Positions 35,496 to 44,313 of a stretch of 64,000 nt of DNA are shown here, piece by piece (positions within the stretch are counted from its first letter, which is position 1; each line of letters starts with the position of its first letter). The position numbers and the translations under genes are program-made. The notes under the pieces are model-generated. The model did no database searches and was not told the origin of the DNA. It saw nothing but the letters and a program-made list of their open reading frames with translations. Location: NCBI GenBank assembly GCA_039029315.1, contig JBCCGK010000047.1:1-64000 (forward strand), written 5' to 3'. The stretch comes from JBCCCJ01 sp039029315. GTDB taxonomy: Bacteria; Bacteroidota; Bacteroidia; J057.

Positions 35496-35684
35496 TTTTT
35501 CTTTTTGATTCTCTATTCAAACGTAATTGTCTCCCCTATTCACACAATTGGATCAATTCTTTTGTTTTCGTTCCCGCTTCCAAAGCTAGCTAATCAGAAA
35601 AGAGAGAGGCCAAACAAGAGACAGGAAGTTCCAATTAGATGGCAGCGCCAGTCTTCGCCCATGTGGCACCTTCTCGAAGACTCT

Positions 35685-36116
35685 TTACCCATCTTCTTCA
35701 TATCCCTCACAAAAGGCTTCCAGCACCTTGCTGATCAGACTATTGGTGCTTTTGACTTTTTCTTTTTGAGCAATTTCTCCCAGACGATCAAACAAGTCTT
35801 TTTTCAGGCGAATCCCTGTATATTTGACTTCATTTTTTCGAATCGCTTCGAGATTGACACTAAAGACATTGTTCCTGGCTTCTCCAGCTTTCTTTTTCGG
35901 ACGACTGTTTTTTGTCTTTTGCTCAAGAACTTCCTCCCTGGGTTTGGGCTCGGATTCAGGGGGAGGAGTTGGTGTGCTTTTTTGAGCCTTTTTTTTGGGT
36001 TTTGCCTCTTTGGATTCGGGTTTGGGAGCAATGACAGTCTTGTCTTCTGGTGTCACCGTCGGACGACGGAACAACGCATCCAATCCCGGAGCCTGGGATA
36101 AATCTTTCTTTGCCAT
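35685..36116 (-). CDS. Small ParA partner with ribbon-helix-helix domain (partition protein)
   Basis: The product has 143 residues. The first 80 are low-complexity and rich in Lys, Pro, Glu and Ser (KPESKEAKPKKKAQKSTPTP). The C-terminal 50 (YTGIRLKKDLFDRLGEIAQ, then STNSLISKVLEAFCEG) look like an RHH DNA-binding fold. The gene starts 3 bp after the parA stop, so the two are an operon. No canonical ParB HTH domain is present, so this is a type Ib-like partition set in which a small RHH protein binds the centromere. The charged linker may contact ParA. The symbol is left open. Confidence 0.75.
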   Translation of the reverse strand: MAKKDLSQAPGLDALFRRPTVTPEDKTVIAPKPESKEAKPKKKAQKSTPTPPPESEPKPREEVLEQKTKNSRPKKKAGEARNNVFSVNLEAIRKNEVKYTGIRLKKDLFDRLGEIAQKEKVKSTNSLISKVLEAFCEGYEEDG

Positions 36117-36119
36117 AGC

Positions 36120-36926
36120 TTAAGATTTTGATGGGACTGAGAGCTGGAGTCGCTTCATCACCTCCTGGGTGAAAGCCAGATAATCTGCTGCTCCATTGCT
36201 TTCAGGATTATAGTGAAAAATATTCTGATTGGTCATCTGGGCTTCCATTAGAGCAATGTTCTCGCGGATATAAGTAGTGAAGACCAGCTCACCCAATTTC
36301 TCTTTTGCGAATGCGGCCATGTTGCGCATGGCAATCTTGTGTGGATTGTAGCGATTGAGCAAGACGCCCAGACAAGCCAGATCGGGATTGAAATGTGTCT
36401 TGACTCGATCGGTCGTATCGATCAACAACTCCAGACCACTGGCAGCATAATATTCTGCATTGAGAGGCACCAAATAATAGTCGCTTGCGGCGAGAGCATT
36501 GATGGTCAAATTGTCAATCTTGGGCGGGGTATCAATGATGATGATGTCGTAAGCATCCGATACCTGTGCCAAAATCCGCTTGAGCACCATTTGCCGCTCA
36601 TCCACTTGAATCAGTTCGTGATCGGCCGCACTGAGGTGCTTGGTAGAGGGCAACAAGTGCACATGGGGTTCGATCTCCAAAATAATATCTGCTACTTGAT
36701 ACGGTTGGTCTTTGGACACAGCCCAGATGGCTTCGTAGAGGGTTCGGGGAACCGCACTGAGCAGTTCATGATGTCCCAGCCCCAGGGTCAGATTGGCTTG
36801 TGGATCAATGTCTGCCAGCAAGACTTTCAATCCCTGCTGGGCAAGCCCAAATCCAAGCGCGTTGGCAGTTGTTGTTTTACCTGTTCCACCTTTTTGGATG
36901 GCAATGGAAATGATCGTTGCACTCAT
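36120..36926 (-). CDS. parA: ParA-family partition ATPase
   Basis: The product has 268 residues. The deviant Walker A motif QKGGTGKTTTANALG lies at residues 11-25. The A' motif is VLLADIDPQANLTLGLG, and Walker B is IIIDTPPKIDNL. The arrangement is that of short ParA/Soj proteins without an N-terminal HTH. Such proteins bind DNA non-specifically and move plasmid copies apart along the nucleoid. It is followed directly by the RHH partner. Upstream lies a 780-bp gap with a dense TGCA array that may be the centromere and/or operator. It confirms that a low-copy replicon is encoded here. Confidence 0.93.
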   Translation of the reverse strand: MSATIISIAIQKGGTGKTTTANALGFGLAQQGLKVLLADIDPQANLTLGLGHHELLSAVPRTLYEAIWAVSKDQPYQVADIILEIEPHVHLLPSTKHLSAADHELIQVDERQMVLKRILAQVSDAYDIIIIDTPPKIDNLTINALAASDYYLVPLNAEYYAASGLELLIDTTDRVKTHFNPDLACLGVLLNRYNPHKIAMRNMAAFAKEKLGELVFTTYIRENIALMEAQMTNQNIFHYNPESNGAADYLAFTQEVMKRLQLSVPSKS

Positions 36927-36961
36927 GCAATGTGAATGAAAAGGGTGTTACAATAAATACT

Positions 36962-37384
36962 TGCAAATTGCTATCATCTGGTTCTTTATTTTTTTCTTCG
37001 TCTTTGCATTCATGAATTGCATCCTATTTGCATGAAGGATTAAAGAAAATTTTACTCCAAATTTGCTATCAAAAATTATTTCTCTTTTTTCTGCAAAAAA
37101 TTCATGCATAACAACACTTTCTTTCATATTGCAAAAACGAATAATCAAATTATGCATTTTTTACAATAAATTCCAAATACATTTTTTGCATACGGATATA
37201 TATTCAAATTAACATCTACTTCATATACCATAATTGCATTCAAAACATATTCAATTTATGTGCAATTTTTTGACTTCAATTTGCATACGGAATATGGATT
37301 CTATTTCTACATCCATATTTACATGCAAAACGCATTGCATTTTTTGAATAACGGCTATATGTATAATCCCATGTTATTTTTGCA
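36962..37384. repeat. TGCA-rich array upstream of parA, candidate centromere/operator
   Basis: 15 copies of TGCA in about 420 AT-rich bases, for example at 37005, 37018, 37029, 37092, 37105, 37130, 37153, 37187, 37235, 37261, 37282, 37324, 37336 and 37381. Two fuller copies read TTTGCATACGGA (around 37186 and 37281). Four more TGCA lie at 37659-37702, next to the KilA-N gene. The density is far above chance for AT-rich DNA. Nothing else is seen in the gap 36927-37708. Confidence 0.6.
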
Positions 37385-37708
37385 TGGATGATTGCTTGGC
37401 ATTTTACCCCCCTTTCCATCTGCCACACCAACTGTCTCATCTTTCAGGCAAGTCCCATTCAAGATAGGTAGCAAGATCATTTCATCGAACAGATCTCAAA
37501 ATCTTCTGTCTCGACACGCTCATGGCCCGTATTTGACCATTTTCACTTGTTCTAAGAGTTCTTATACTCTTTTACACCTCTATATCCATTTACTTTGCCT
37601 CGCGCGAGAGAGCGCAACGAAGGAGATCGGAACAAAGAAAAGAATCAAGCTGGATTTTTGCATGCAAATCTACATGCAGTTTTGCCTACAAAGTTTCATG
37701 CACATGAG

Positions 37709-38572
37709 CTAGGAATCCAACATGTTCAACTCCTCCTGTTCAGCTAATTTTTGGTATTGGGAAATCGACGTCCTGGACAGCAGCTCAAATCGTGCTTCCT
37801 TACTGGCTCCTTGTTCGATCAGGACTGCATTTAGGCTTTCCAGGTTTGCCAATACATTGAGCTGGATGATGTCTGCAAAGTCGCGCATATTTCCTTTTTG
37901 GGCCTGTGATGGATTATTTTCTCTCCATTCTTTGGCAGTCATCCCAAACACTGCGACATTCAGCAGGTCTGCTTCATCGGCATAAATGATCCATTCCTGA
38001 TTTTTGGGTGTTTGTAAGGAGGGGAGAATATGGTCTCTGATTGTAGCTGTGTGGAGTTTATAGTTGACTTTGGAGAGAAAGCGCTGATAATCCCACCTCA
38101 AGGTTTTTTGCTCGGATTCTTCTTCTTTGAGTCGCTGAAATTCTTTGATCAGATAGAATTTGAACTCAGGACTGAGCCAGGTTGCGAACTCAAATGCAAT
38201 ATCTCTATGAGCATAGGTACCTCCATATCTGCCTGCCTTGGCAAAAATCCCCTTGGCATTTGTCTCCTCTATCCAGCGCTTAACCGTCAATACATAGGCA
38301 TTATCGGCGATCTGATTTTTAATTACATTCATTTGCATGTAATTAAAATCTGGATTGTTGAATTTCTCCCAAATAGACAAAAATCGAACGGTATTTCCGT
38401 TTTTCAACCAGGATTGAATCCGCGATCGTGAGTTGGGATCATTGTCCCAATTGGACATATCAGTCAGGCTGATATACTCCTGATCATTGATTTCCTGCCA
38501 ACTAATGATTGCATCCTCTATGACAATCCGCTTGTTCTTCGATTTTCTCTTTCCCATAGAAGCAGAGTTCAT
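37709..38572 (-). CDS. KilA-N domain protein
   Basis: The product has 287 residues. After a basic start, residues about 30-140 form a KilA-N domain: YISLTDMSNW, NTVRFLSIWEKFNN, and the very typical GGTYAHRDIAFEFATWLSPE. KilA-N proteins are DNA-binding and occur on phages and plasmids; the C-terminal half (RWDYQRFLSKVNYKLHTATI) is like that seen in Bacteroidota homologues. It lies between par and rep genes on the same strand, so it is probably an accessory of the replicon. Whether it regulates replication or host genes is unknown. Confidence 0.88.
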   Translation of the reverse strand: MNSASMGKRKSKNKRIVIEDAIISWQEINDQEYISLTDMSNWDNDPNSRSRIQSWLKNGNTVRFLSIWEKFNNPDFNYMQMNVIKNQIADNAYVLTVKRWIEETNAKGIFAKAGRYGGTYAHRDIAFEFATWLSPEFKFYLIKEFQRLKEEESEQKTLRWDYQRFLSKVNYKLHTATIRDHILPSLQTPKNQEWIIYADEADLLNVAVFGMTAKEWRENNPSQAQKGNMRDFADIIQLNVLANLESLNAVLIEQGASKEARFELLSRTSISQYQKLAEQEELNMLDS

Positions 38573-38665
38573 TTCATAAAAACATTGATACAGTCAAGGA
38601 CATCTTGGAGACTGTACTAACGCCTATCTCTTATTTTCTTATGCATTGCTGTCACAACAAGTCTC

Positions 38666-39922
38666 TTAGGATTGTAGCTGTTGTTTCATCCATGCTGCAA
38701 AGGCGGTGTCTTCTTTGGGGAGACGTTCTTCCAAAAAGCTTTTGAACCATTCAAGCACTTCTTTGGAGCCTCGATGGATGGTCCCGTCTGTGAATACTCT
38801 TGCCTTGATGTATGGATTTTCTTCTGCCCAAAGAGAAAATTTTTGCCAATCCTTGTCCTTTGCTTTGGACAGCATTCGCGCAAGTTCTGCCTCTCGCATG
38901 TTTCGAAATTCCTCTTTCAGTCGAGCGACCTCCTTGGCAGAAGCACGTTTTTTTTCCTTTTTGAGCTTGAGTTGATTGGTGTTTTCCTTTTCTTTTGCCT
39001 CAAAAGCTGTCTCTGTCAATACAGCTTCTTCCAGAATTTTTTTCAGATAGCCGCCAATACTGGACTTGATTTTGCCCGCCCGATATTGTTTTTGTGTATA
39101 GGCAATGGCTTGAAGAATTTGTTCACGACTTTGCTGTTTGACAAATTTTTCCGCTTGTTTTTGTGTCAGTCCCATCTCTTTCAACTCAGACACCAGTCCC
39201 TGATCTGGCGCAATTTCGACCTCTCCAAAGGCACGAAGTTGTCGTTGAATGATGAAGCGAATCGAGGCAATCCTTCTGCCTTCCTTGATTTCCTCATATT
39301 CAAAGTTGATATCGGTATGTCGTTTGAGATCCTGATAAGCCTGCTGGATCACAAATCGTTTGAAGTCATTGTATCGCTTGTATTGACGAGAAGATATTCC
39401 AAGAACTTCCTTGAGTTGATCTACCCGGAAGGTTCGCTCTCCAATTTTCTCAAACTGTTTGAGCAATTCGTATATCCGGATGGAATACGAGCTTTGCAGG
39501 GTCAAGACATTTCGAATATCGTAAGCAGTGAAGCGACTTTTGAGTTCCAATAAGTAGGGCTTCAATTTGGGATCGAAACACAGTTCAAGCATGCCTTCTC
39601 CCTTGAAATATTCTGCACTGCTGAGAAAAGCTACTTTCAACCATCCGCCATCATCTCTGGGAAGATCAGCGATTCTGCTGATGAGGTTTTGGGCAGCTTC
39701 CCGGATTTCCTTATAATGGGATTTGGATTGCGTCCCAACAGCCTTGGCATAATCCTGAATACGGATTCGATAAGGCTTGAAATCCTGATCATCCTTTTCG
39801 ACCTGTGCAACCATCATCAGGAACAGGCGAATCTCAGCTACCGTCAGGCTGTAGCGGGCATTGATCAGCTGGTTACTTTTGACAACCAGAGAGTGCGACG
39901 GAGTAGGAGAGGAAGCTTGCAT
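38666..39922 (-). CDS. Plasmid replication initiator (Rep_3 family)
   Basis: The product has 418 residues from ATG 39922 (MQASSPTPSHSL); the frame extends to 39988 but with an unlikely Phe-rich start. The N-terminal domain has the Rep_3 wording NQLINARYSLTVAEIRLFLMM and YAKAVGT. The second winged-helix domain has YSIRIYELLKQFEKIGER and YKRYNDFKRFVIQQAYQDLK. A long basic, helical C-terminus follows (KKEKKRASAKEVARLKEEFR). Iteron-binding proteins of this type start plasmid replication. The iterons lie directly upstream, which ties the two together. It is likely to repress its own promoter. Confidence 0.92.
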   Translation of the reverse strand: MQASSPTPSHSLVVKSNQLINARYSLTVAEIRLFLMMVAQVEKDDQDFKPYRIRIQDYAKAVGTQSKSHYKEIREAAQNLISRIADLPRDDGGWLKVAFLSSAEYFKGEGMLELCFDPKLKPYLLELKSRFTAYDIRNVLTLQSSYSIRIYELLKQFEKIGERTFRVDQLKEVLGISSRQYKRYNDFKRFVIQQAYQDLKRHTDINFEYEEIKEGRRIASIRFIIQRQLRAFGEVEIAPDQGLVSELKEMGLTQKQAEKFVKQQSREQILQAIAYTQKQYRAGKIKSSIGGYLKKILEEAVLTETAFEAKEKENTNQLKLKKEKKRASAKEVARLKEEFRNMREAELARMLSKAKDKDWQKFSLWAEENPYIKARVFTDGTIHRGSKEVLEWFKSFLEERLPKEDTAFAAWMKQQLQS

Positions 39923-40213
39923 ATACAAGACAATTTTGGTCAACTTGTAAAAGGAAGTACTTAAAAACGAGAAAAAAAACCTAAGCACGCATAAAGAAAA
40001 TCATGAATTGCCCTGAATCTCTCGTCACCTACCCTGAAATTCTCGCACTGTAGCCCTGAAACTCCCGCAATAGAACCTGAATCCCTCGTCAAATGCCCTG
40101 AATTCCTCGCATATACAGAACCCTGATTTACTCGCAATACACCCTGTATTTCTCGTTTTATTGCAGATTTGTTCGCGTCAACAATACTGAGCGTCACAGA
40201 CTTAGGAGGTAAG

Positions 40214-40222
40214 TTATCCACA
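40214..40222 (+). promoter_or_regulatory. DnaA box in the origin
   Basis: TTATCCACA is an exact match to the strong DnaA box. It lies three bases before iteron 8, between iteron clusters. Confidence 0.75.
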
Positions 40223-40290
40223 AACCCTGATCCCCTCGTCTTTTACCCTGAATCTCTCGCCATCAATTGTCACCGACGAACGTAACAGGC

Positions 40291-40317
40291 TGATAATCAA
40301 ACTTATTTATTATAACA
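40291..40317. other. AT-rich segment, candidate DNA unwinding element
   Basis: TGATAATCAAACTTATTTAT and the following TATAAC form a nearly pure AT stretch inside the origin, between the second and third iteron clusters. Confidence 0.5.
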
Positions 40318-40750
40318 TCAGAAGGATCAATAAAAGCCCTGAATTCCTCGCATTAACTCCCTGAATCTCTCGCTTATGGTTCTGAATTCCTCGTCTTTTC
40401 CCCTGATCCACTCGTCACAAACCCTGATCTCCTCGCAACTAATGGCCTGGTGATTCTGATTATCAGCTCATTATGCCTCCGGAAAACAATTAAAACGTAT
40501 AAAATAAAAAAGTGACAAACTACAGAGACGCGAGATTGTAGTTGCTGATCTTTTTTAATTTTTTGTAGAATTGCAGCATCAGGTAAGTGGGTGGACAATA
40601 TTAGGTTTGATTTTGGGTATAAGGGACATAGGGGATATAATGGCTTGATTGGTAAGATGTCTCCCGTATTTCCCCTATGCCCACTATATCCCTCACAAAT
40701 AATTGTGTCCCCTTACTTTATTGATTCATGGATGGATAACACTGAAAATG

Positions 40751-41506
40751 ATGATTACTGCACAAGTGATGTATAAAGAGGTGGCCTATCAAGCTGACCT
40801 CAGTCGATGTATCGACCTTTCGATTCCGCTTGGAAAGGTCCGCTGTTTTTTCGCGCCACACCTAAGCATCCAAGCTTATCAGAATGGGGATTTTATTGGC
40901 TCGGTAAAAGAAGGAGCTGCTGTCAATTTTTTTGATGTGCACCTCAATCCACATGGAAATGGAACGCATACAGAGTGTATGGGACATATTTCGGCCGAAC
41001 AGTATAGCCTGAATACACATTTGACGTGCTTTCACTTTGTGGCAAAGCTCATCAGCCTGACTCCTCTACAGAAGGAAATAGGGGGAGATCGAGTGATCAG
41101 CCCAGAGATATTTCCAAACACACTTGAAGAGCAGTTGCCAGAAGCGCTCATCATTCGGACCATCCCCAATGACCAACAGAAACTAAGCCGAGATTATTCG
41201 GGCACAAATCCGGCCTATCTCACGGTTGAAGCTGTCGATATGTTGGTAAAAAGAGGGGTGAAACATTTGGTCCTGGATCTGCCATCCATTGACAAGGAAA
41301 CCGATGGGGGAGTATTGGCAGGGCACAAGAGATTTTGGAATTACCCTCATACAGATCGATTGGACTGTACCATCACGGAGCTTGCCTTCATCCCGGATGA
41401 GGCGGAAGATGGTCTGTATTTATTAAATATACAGACCATCCCATTGGAACTGGATGCGAGCCCAAGCCGCTTGCTCATTTACCGATTGGTCGAAGCGCAT
41501 GTTTGA
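40751..41506 (+). CDS. Cyclase family protein (kynurenine formamidase-like)
   Basis: The product has 251 residues from ATG 40751, chosen because homologues of the family begin about 12 residues before the conserved DLSIPLG. The metal-binding motif is NPHGNGTHTECMGHIS (the family HxGTHxD...H pattern with Glu replacing Asp). LVLDLPSIDKETDGG is also typical. These enzymes hydrolyse N-formylkynurenine or related amides and esters. It lies next to the origin and overlaps the convergent haloperoxidase-like gene by 32 bp. An ACMSD-type amidohydrolase (47221) is nearby, which is suggestive of tryptophan breakdown but not proof. Confidence 0.85.
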   Translation: MITAQVMYKEVAYQADLSRCIDLSIPLGKVRCFFAPHLSIQAYQNGDFIGSVKEGAAVNFFDVHLNPHGNGTHTECMGHISAEQYSLNTHLTCFHFVAKLISLTPLQKEIGGDRVISPEIFPNTLEEQLPEALIIRTIPNDQQKLSRDYSGTNPAYLTVEAVDMLVKRGVKHLVLDLPSIDKETDGGVLAGHKRFWNYPHTDRLDCTITELAFIPDEAEDGLYLLNIQTIPLELDASPSRLLIYRLVEAHV

Positions 41507-42767
41507 TGACATGTTGCGCGACTTTCTGACCTTGACGCTTCCCCTCCTCCGTTGCAAACCGAAAATGAAAGCCATTCCAGATTCTCGAATCTGCACAATC
41601 ACTGGCTGCATGTGTCAGATTGTGGTAGGTCCGAGTGGAAGACTCCACAGGTGCAGTGACAGAGGACATGCGGACAGTTATCTCTGATGTTCCATATATA
41701 TGGCTGACTATTTCGGCCCCGCCTGCTCCTACGGCGGCATGTGCAGATGGATATTCTGGCCAGGGGGGTGTCAACATATCTGGCTCCCAATTTGGATCTG
41801 AAGTGGTCAGGGCATTCCCGTCATCTGTTGCGTCTCTGATCGCTGTATAAGGACGCCAGCTATCGTAGTGATATTTGCTATCAAAAGAAACGAGATAGAG
41901 ATCGTATAAATTCATGTTGATGAGCGCGAACATACGAGCAGCTTCCCACAAAGGTAGTTGTCGCTCTTTTGCAGTAATCCGGCCAATCCGATTCCAGCTA
42001 TGCTCTCCAAATTCTGCCCACCAGTGACCAATATGGGTTTGGTCTGTAGTTCTGGCAAGGCTGTTTTTTACACCAAATTTCTTGACTTCATTATAAGAAT
42101 CTGCATAGGATTGGCTTGCGAGATCGGGTGGGGGAGGGGAGCGGAATTGGCTGACAGAGTCCAGAGTGAATGGCCTTGCAAAAGAAAAATCAGGCTTCCA
42201 TACCCAATCAAATTCAGGGGTATGTTGGTAATCTCCCGGTTTGGTCATGGGAGTGTATTCTCCCTGCTTTTCATGGCCATCTCCTTCTCTCAAAGCAAGT
42301 ATCTCCAAAGCTGCATGTTTTCCCAATGCAATGCCAAGATCTTTTGAAGTCCCTTCAGGAATCTCACGCAGCCATTTTTGAGTTACTTGATAGATCGTAT
42401 CCGCCCGATCAGGATACACATATCTGAGGATTTCCAGCGTAACCTGAGACATGGCTGCAATGGGATCTGCTCCTGTTTCTTTTTCGTCAAAGGCGTAGCA
42501 CGCATATTGTGGATCTATGCTGTTGAGCGCATTGTGAATGGCAAGATGTGTCATGCTCAATGCCCGAACCCCAATAAAGGTGTAGAATTGATCATGTTCA
42601 TATGCGATGGTGTAGGTAAGTCGGTTGGCCTCCAAAAGGATTTCATTGGATACACTTGAAGCCAGAGAGGTAGATTGTGGGGGAGAAGCAGTCTGGCAGG
42701 CAAGGGCTTGACACAGGCCAAGAACGATCATCAGTCTGCCGAAAAGACATGAAAATGTGGTGTACAT
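41475..42767 (-). CDS. Exported PAP2 / vanadium haloperoxidase-type protein
   Basis: The product has 430 residues with a signal peptide or lipoprotein-like N-terminus (LGLCQALAC). The three PAP2/haloperoxidase motifs are present in order: KYHYDSWRP (K-x6-RP), YPSAHAAVGAG (PSGH motif with Ala for Gly), and SRIWNGFHFRF (SR-x5-H). The spacing and the length match the vanadium-dependent chloroperoxidase-like branch more than small phosphatases. The activity could be halide oxidation or phosphate hydrolysis, and the sequence alone does not decide. The 3' end overlaps the convergent cyclase by 32 bp. Confidence 0.85.
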   Translation of the reverse strand: MYTTFSCLFGRLMIVLGLCQALACQTASPPQSTSLASSVSNEILLEANRLTYTIAYEHDQFYTFIGVRALSMTHLAIHNALNSIDPQYACYAFDEKETGADPIAAMSQVTLEILRYVYPDRADTIYQVTQKWLREIPEGTSKDLGIALGKHAALEILALREGDGHEKQGEYTPMTKPGDYQHTPEFDWVWKPDFSFARPFTLDSVSQFRSPPPPDLASQSYADSYNEVKKFGVKNSLARTTDQTHIGHWWAEFGEHSWNRIGRITAKERQLPLWEAARMFALINMNLYDLYLVSFDSKYHYDSWRPYTAIRDATDDGNALTTSDPNWEPDMLTPPWPEYPSAHAAVGAGGAEIVSHIYGTSEITVRMSSVTAPVESSTRTYHNLTHAASDCADSRIWNGFHFRFATEEGKRQGQKVAQHVIKHALRPIGK

Positions 42768-42977
42768 GTGGAATGGTGATTGAATTGTTTGTTTTTTCTA
42801 TCAGTCGAAGAAAAAACAAGAATATCACCGGCTAATTGTTGGTGAAAGGAAAGCAGGCAAAACTGTGTATTTAAGGACGAATACACCCACTATTCAGTCA
42901 ACACTTCCAGTCGCCAAAGCAATAGAAGTGCCAATGGCCGGGATTCCTTGCACCAAAATGATCGATTGTCGTGAGGC

Positions 42978-43730
42978 TCAATAAGTCGCTCGCCCACCAG
43001 AAATGTCAAAAATATAGCCAGTATTGAAGCTGGCTTCGGGGGAGGCGATCCAGCAACAAAGCGCTGTTACCTCTTCAATTGTTCCCAAACGTCTCATCGG
43101 GATTTTTGCGGTCATGTAGTCGATCACTTCCTGTGCTGTATTGGCATTCATTTCTGTAGCGATAACTGCTGGCGCAATCCCATTGACTGTGATACCAGAT
43201 TCTGCATACTCTTTTCCGACAGCTTTGACCAATCCCATCAAGCCGGATTTACTGGCAGCATAGGCCACCATGCCCGGATTGCCTTCCTTGCCGCCAATGG
43301 AACTTAGATGAACAATTCGGCCATAATTGTTTCGAAGCATGGAGGGAATGGCATACTTGCTGAGAAGAAATGCACCCTTGAGATTGACATTCACTACCTG
43401 CTCAAAACTTTCAGTACTGAAATCAGCTATGTTGATACCTGTCTCTCCAATGATTGCAGCACAATTGACCAGAACATCCAGACGACCATGTGCTTCTGCA
43501 ATGGCTTCAATGCTGGCCTTGACGGCAGATTCATTCGTGATGTCCAGGATCTGGCCCTGGATCTTCTGGCCAGACTGTTTGGCTTCTGCGAGTGTGCGGT
43601 TCAATTCTTCTTCACGAATGTCAAAGATATATACCTGTGCCCCTTCTTGTGCAAGGCGTCTGACAACTCCTCGGCCAATGCCTCTGGCACCTCCGGCTAC
43701 GATGGCAATTTGTTCCTGAAATCTGTTCAT
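42978..43730 (-). CDS. Short-chain dehydrogenase/reductase
   Basis: The product has 250 residues, a classical SDR. The cofactor loop is GGARGIGRG (TGxxxGIG variant). Other family motifs are VNCAAI (NNAG variant), the catalytic Ser in HLSSIGG, Tyr and Lys in YAASK, and the PG-like motif replaced by IAPAVIATEMN. FDIREEE after beta2 (Asp) argues for NAD(H) preference. The substrate is unknown; similarity to 3-oxoacyl-ACP reductase (FabG)-like enzymes is generic. It is followed 23 bp upstream of its start by the stop of msrA on the same strand, so it may be cotranscribed with the msr genes. Confidence 0.9.
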   Translation of the reverse strand: MNRFQEQIAIVAGGARGIGRGVVRRLAQEGAQVYIFDIREEELNRTLAEAKQSGQKIQGQILDITNESAVKASIEAIAEAHGRLDVLVNCAAIIGETGINIADFSTESFEQVVNVNLKGAFLLSKYAIPSMLRNNYGRIVHLSSIGGKEGNPGMVAYAASKSGLMGLVKAVGKEYAESGITVNGIAPAVIATEMNANTAQEVIDYMTAKIPMRRLGTIEEVTALCCWIASPEASFNTGYIFDISGGRATY

Positions 43731-43752
43731 ATGTATTGGGTATTGTATGAGC

Positions 43753-44313
43753 TTATTGGATATCTGAATTGGAGGAACCTTTGAGCAAGGAGGTATGTTC
43801 TTTGCGCAATTGTTGAAGTTTAGGAGTAATGACTACAGAGCAATATGGCTGATCCTTGTTGTTTTCATAATAGTTCTGATGAACTGCTTCTGCTGAAAAA
43901 AAGATTGTGTAGCGAGTCAACTCTGTGACGATCGGTTCATCAAAATATACTTTCATTTCCTCTAAGACCTGCTTGGCGGTCTTGTATTGTGATTCATTCC
44001 GATAAAAAATGACTGAGCGATATTGTGACCCTTTATCTGCCCCTTGTTGATGGAGGGTGGTTGGATCGTGTGTGGTGAAAAATACACGAAGCAATTCCCT
44101 GTATGGCAAGACTGTTGGATCAAAGGTGACCTTGACCACTTCGGCATGACCGGTTCGGCCAAATTTCACTTCCCGGTAGGAAGGATTGTCATATTTTCCC
44201 CCACTGAAACCAGAAACAACTCCTGTTACGCCTTTCAATGAAGAGAAAACCGCTTCCACACACCAGAAGCATCCGCCTCCCAGAATGGCAACCTCTGTGC
44301 TAGACTGACTCAT
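43753..44313 (-). CDS. msrA: Peptide methionine sulfoxide reductase A
   Basis: The product has 186 residues from ATG 44313 (MSQSSTEVAILGGGCFWC); a longer frame to 44412 would run deeper into msrB. GGGCFWCVEAVF holds the catalytic cysteine (Cys15). SGFSGG and the HAEVVKVTFDP segment are typical, as is FFSAEAVHQNYY near the end. It repairs the S-form of methionine sulfoxide. The start overlaps the end of msrB by 14 bp, so both are translated from one message. Confidence 0.95.
   Translation of the reverse strand: MSQSSTEVAILGGGCFWCVEAVFSSLKGVTGVVSGFSGGKYDNPSYREVKFGRTGHAEVVKVTFDPTVLPYRELLRVFFTTHDPTTLHQQGADKGSQYRSVIFYRNESQYKTAKQVLEEMKVYFDEPIVTELTRYTIFFSAEAVHQNYYENNKDQPYCSVVITPKLQQLRKEHTSLLKGSSNSDIQ

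Larger units (their letters stand above)
40011..40436 (+). repeat. Replication origin with 14 iterons
   Basis: Imperfect copies of CCCTGAATTCCTCGC/T start at 40011, 40032, 40054, 40075, 40096, 40121, 40142, then 40225, 40246, then 40337, 40359, 40380, 40401 and 40422. Spacing inside clusters is 21-22 bases (one 25), so the copies face the same side of the helix. Three clusters (7, 2, 5) are separated by a DnaA-box segment and an AT-rich segment. The array is just upstream of the rep gene, the standard layout of an iteron plasmid origin. Confidence 0.93.

Noticed and set aside
35487..36101. Long plus-strand frame of 204 codons opposite the RHH and rhodanese-side region
   Set aside because: Its Phe/Cys-rich text mirrors the Lys/Glu-rich RHH gene on the other strand; it is a shadow frame.
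38681..39553. 290-codon plus-strand frame opposite the rep gene
   Set aside because: Phe- and Leu-rich composition without domains; the opposite strand encodes a clear Rep_3 protein.
40011..40436. CRISPR array
   Set aside because: Repeats are 15 bp, imperfect, spaced by 6-10 bases, and lie beside a Rep gene; they are iterons, and no cas gene is present.
39961..40598. Two short minus-strand frames across the origin
   Set aside because: They are translations of iterons and have no independent support.
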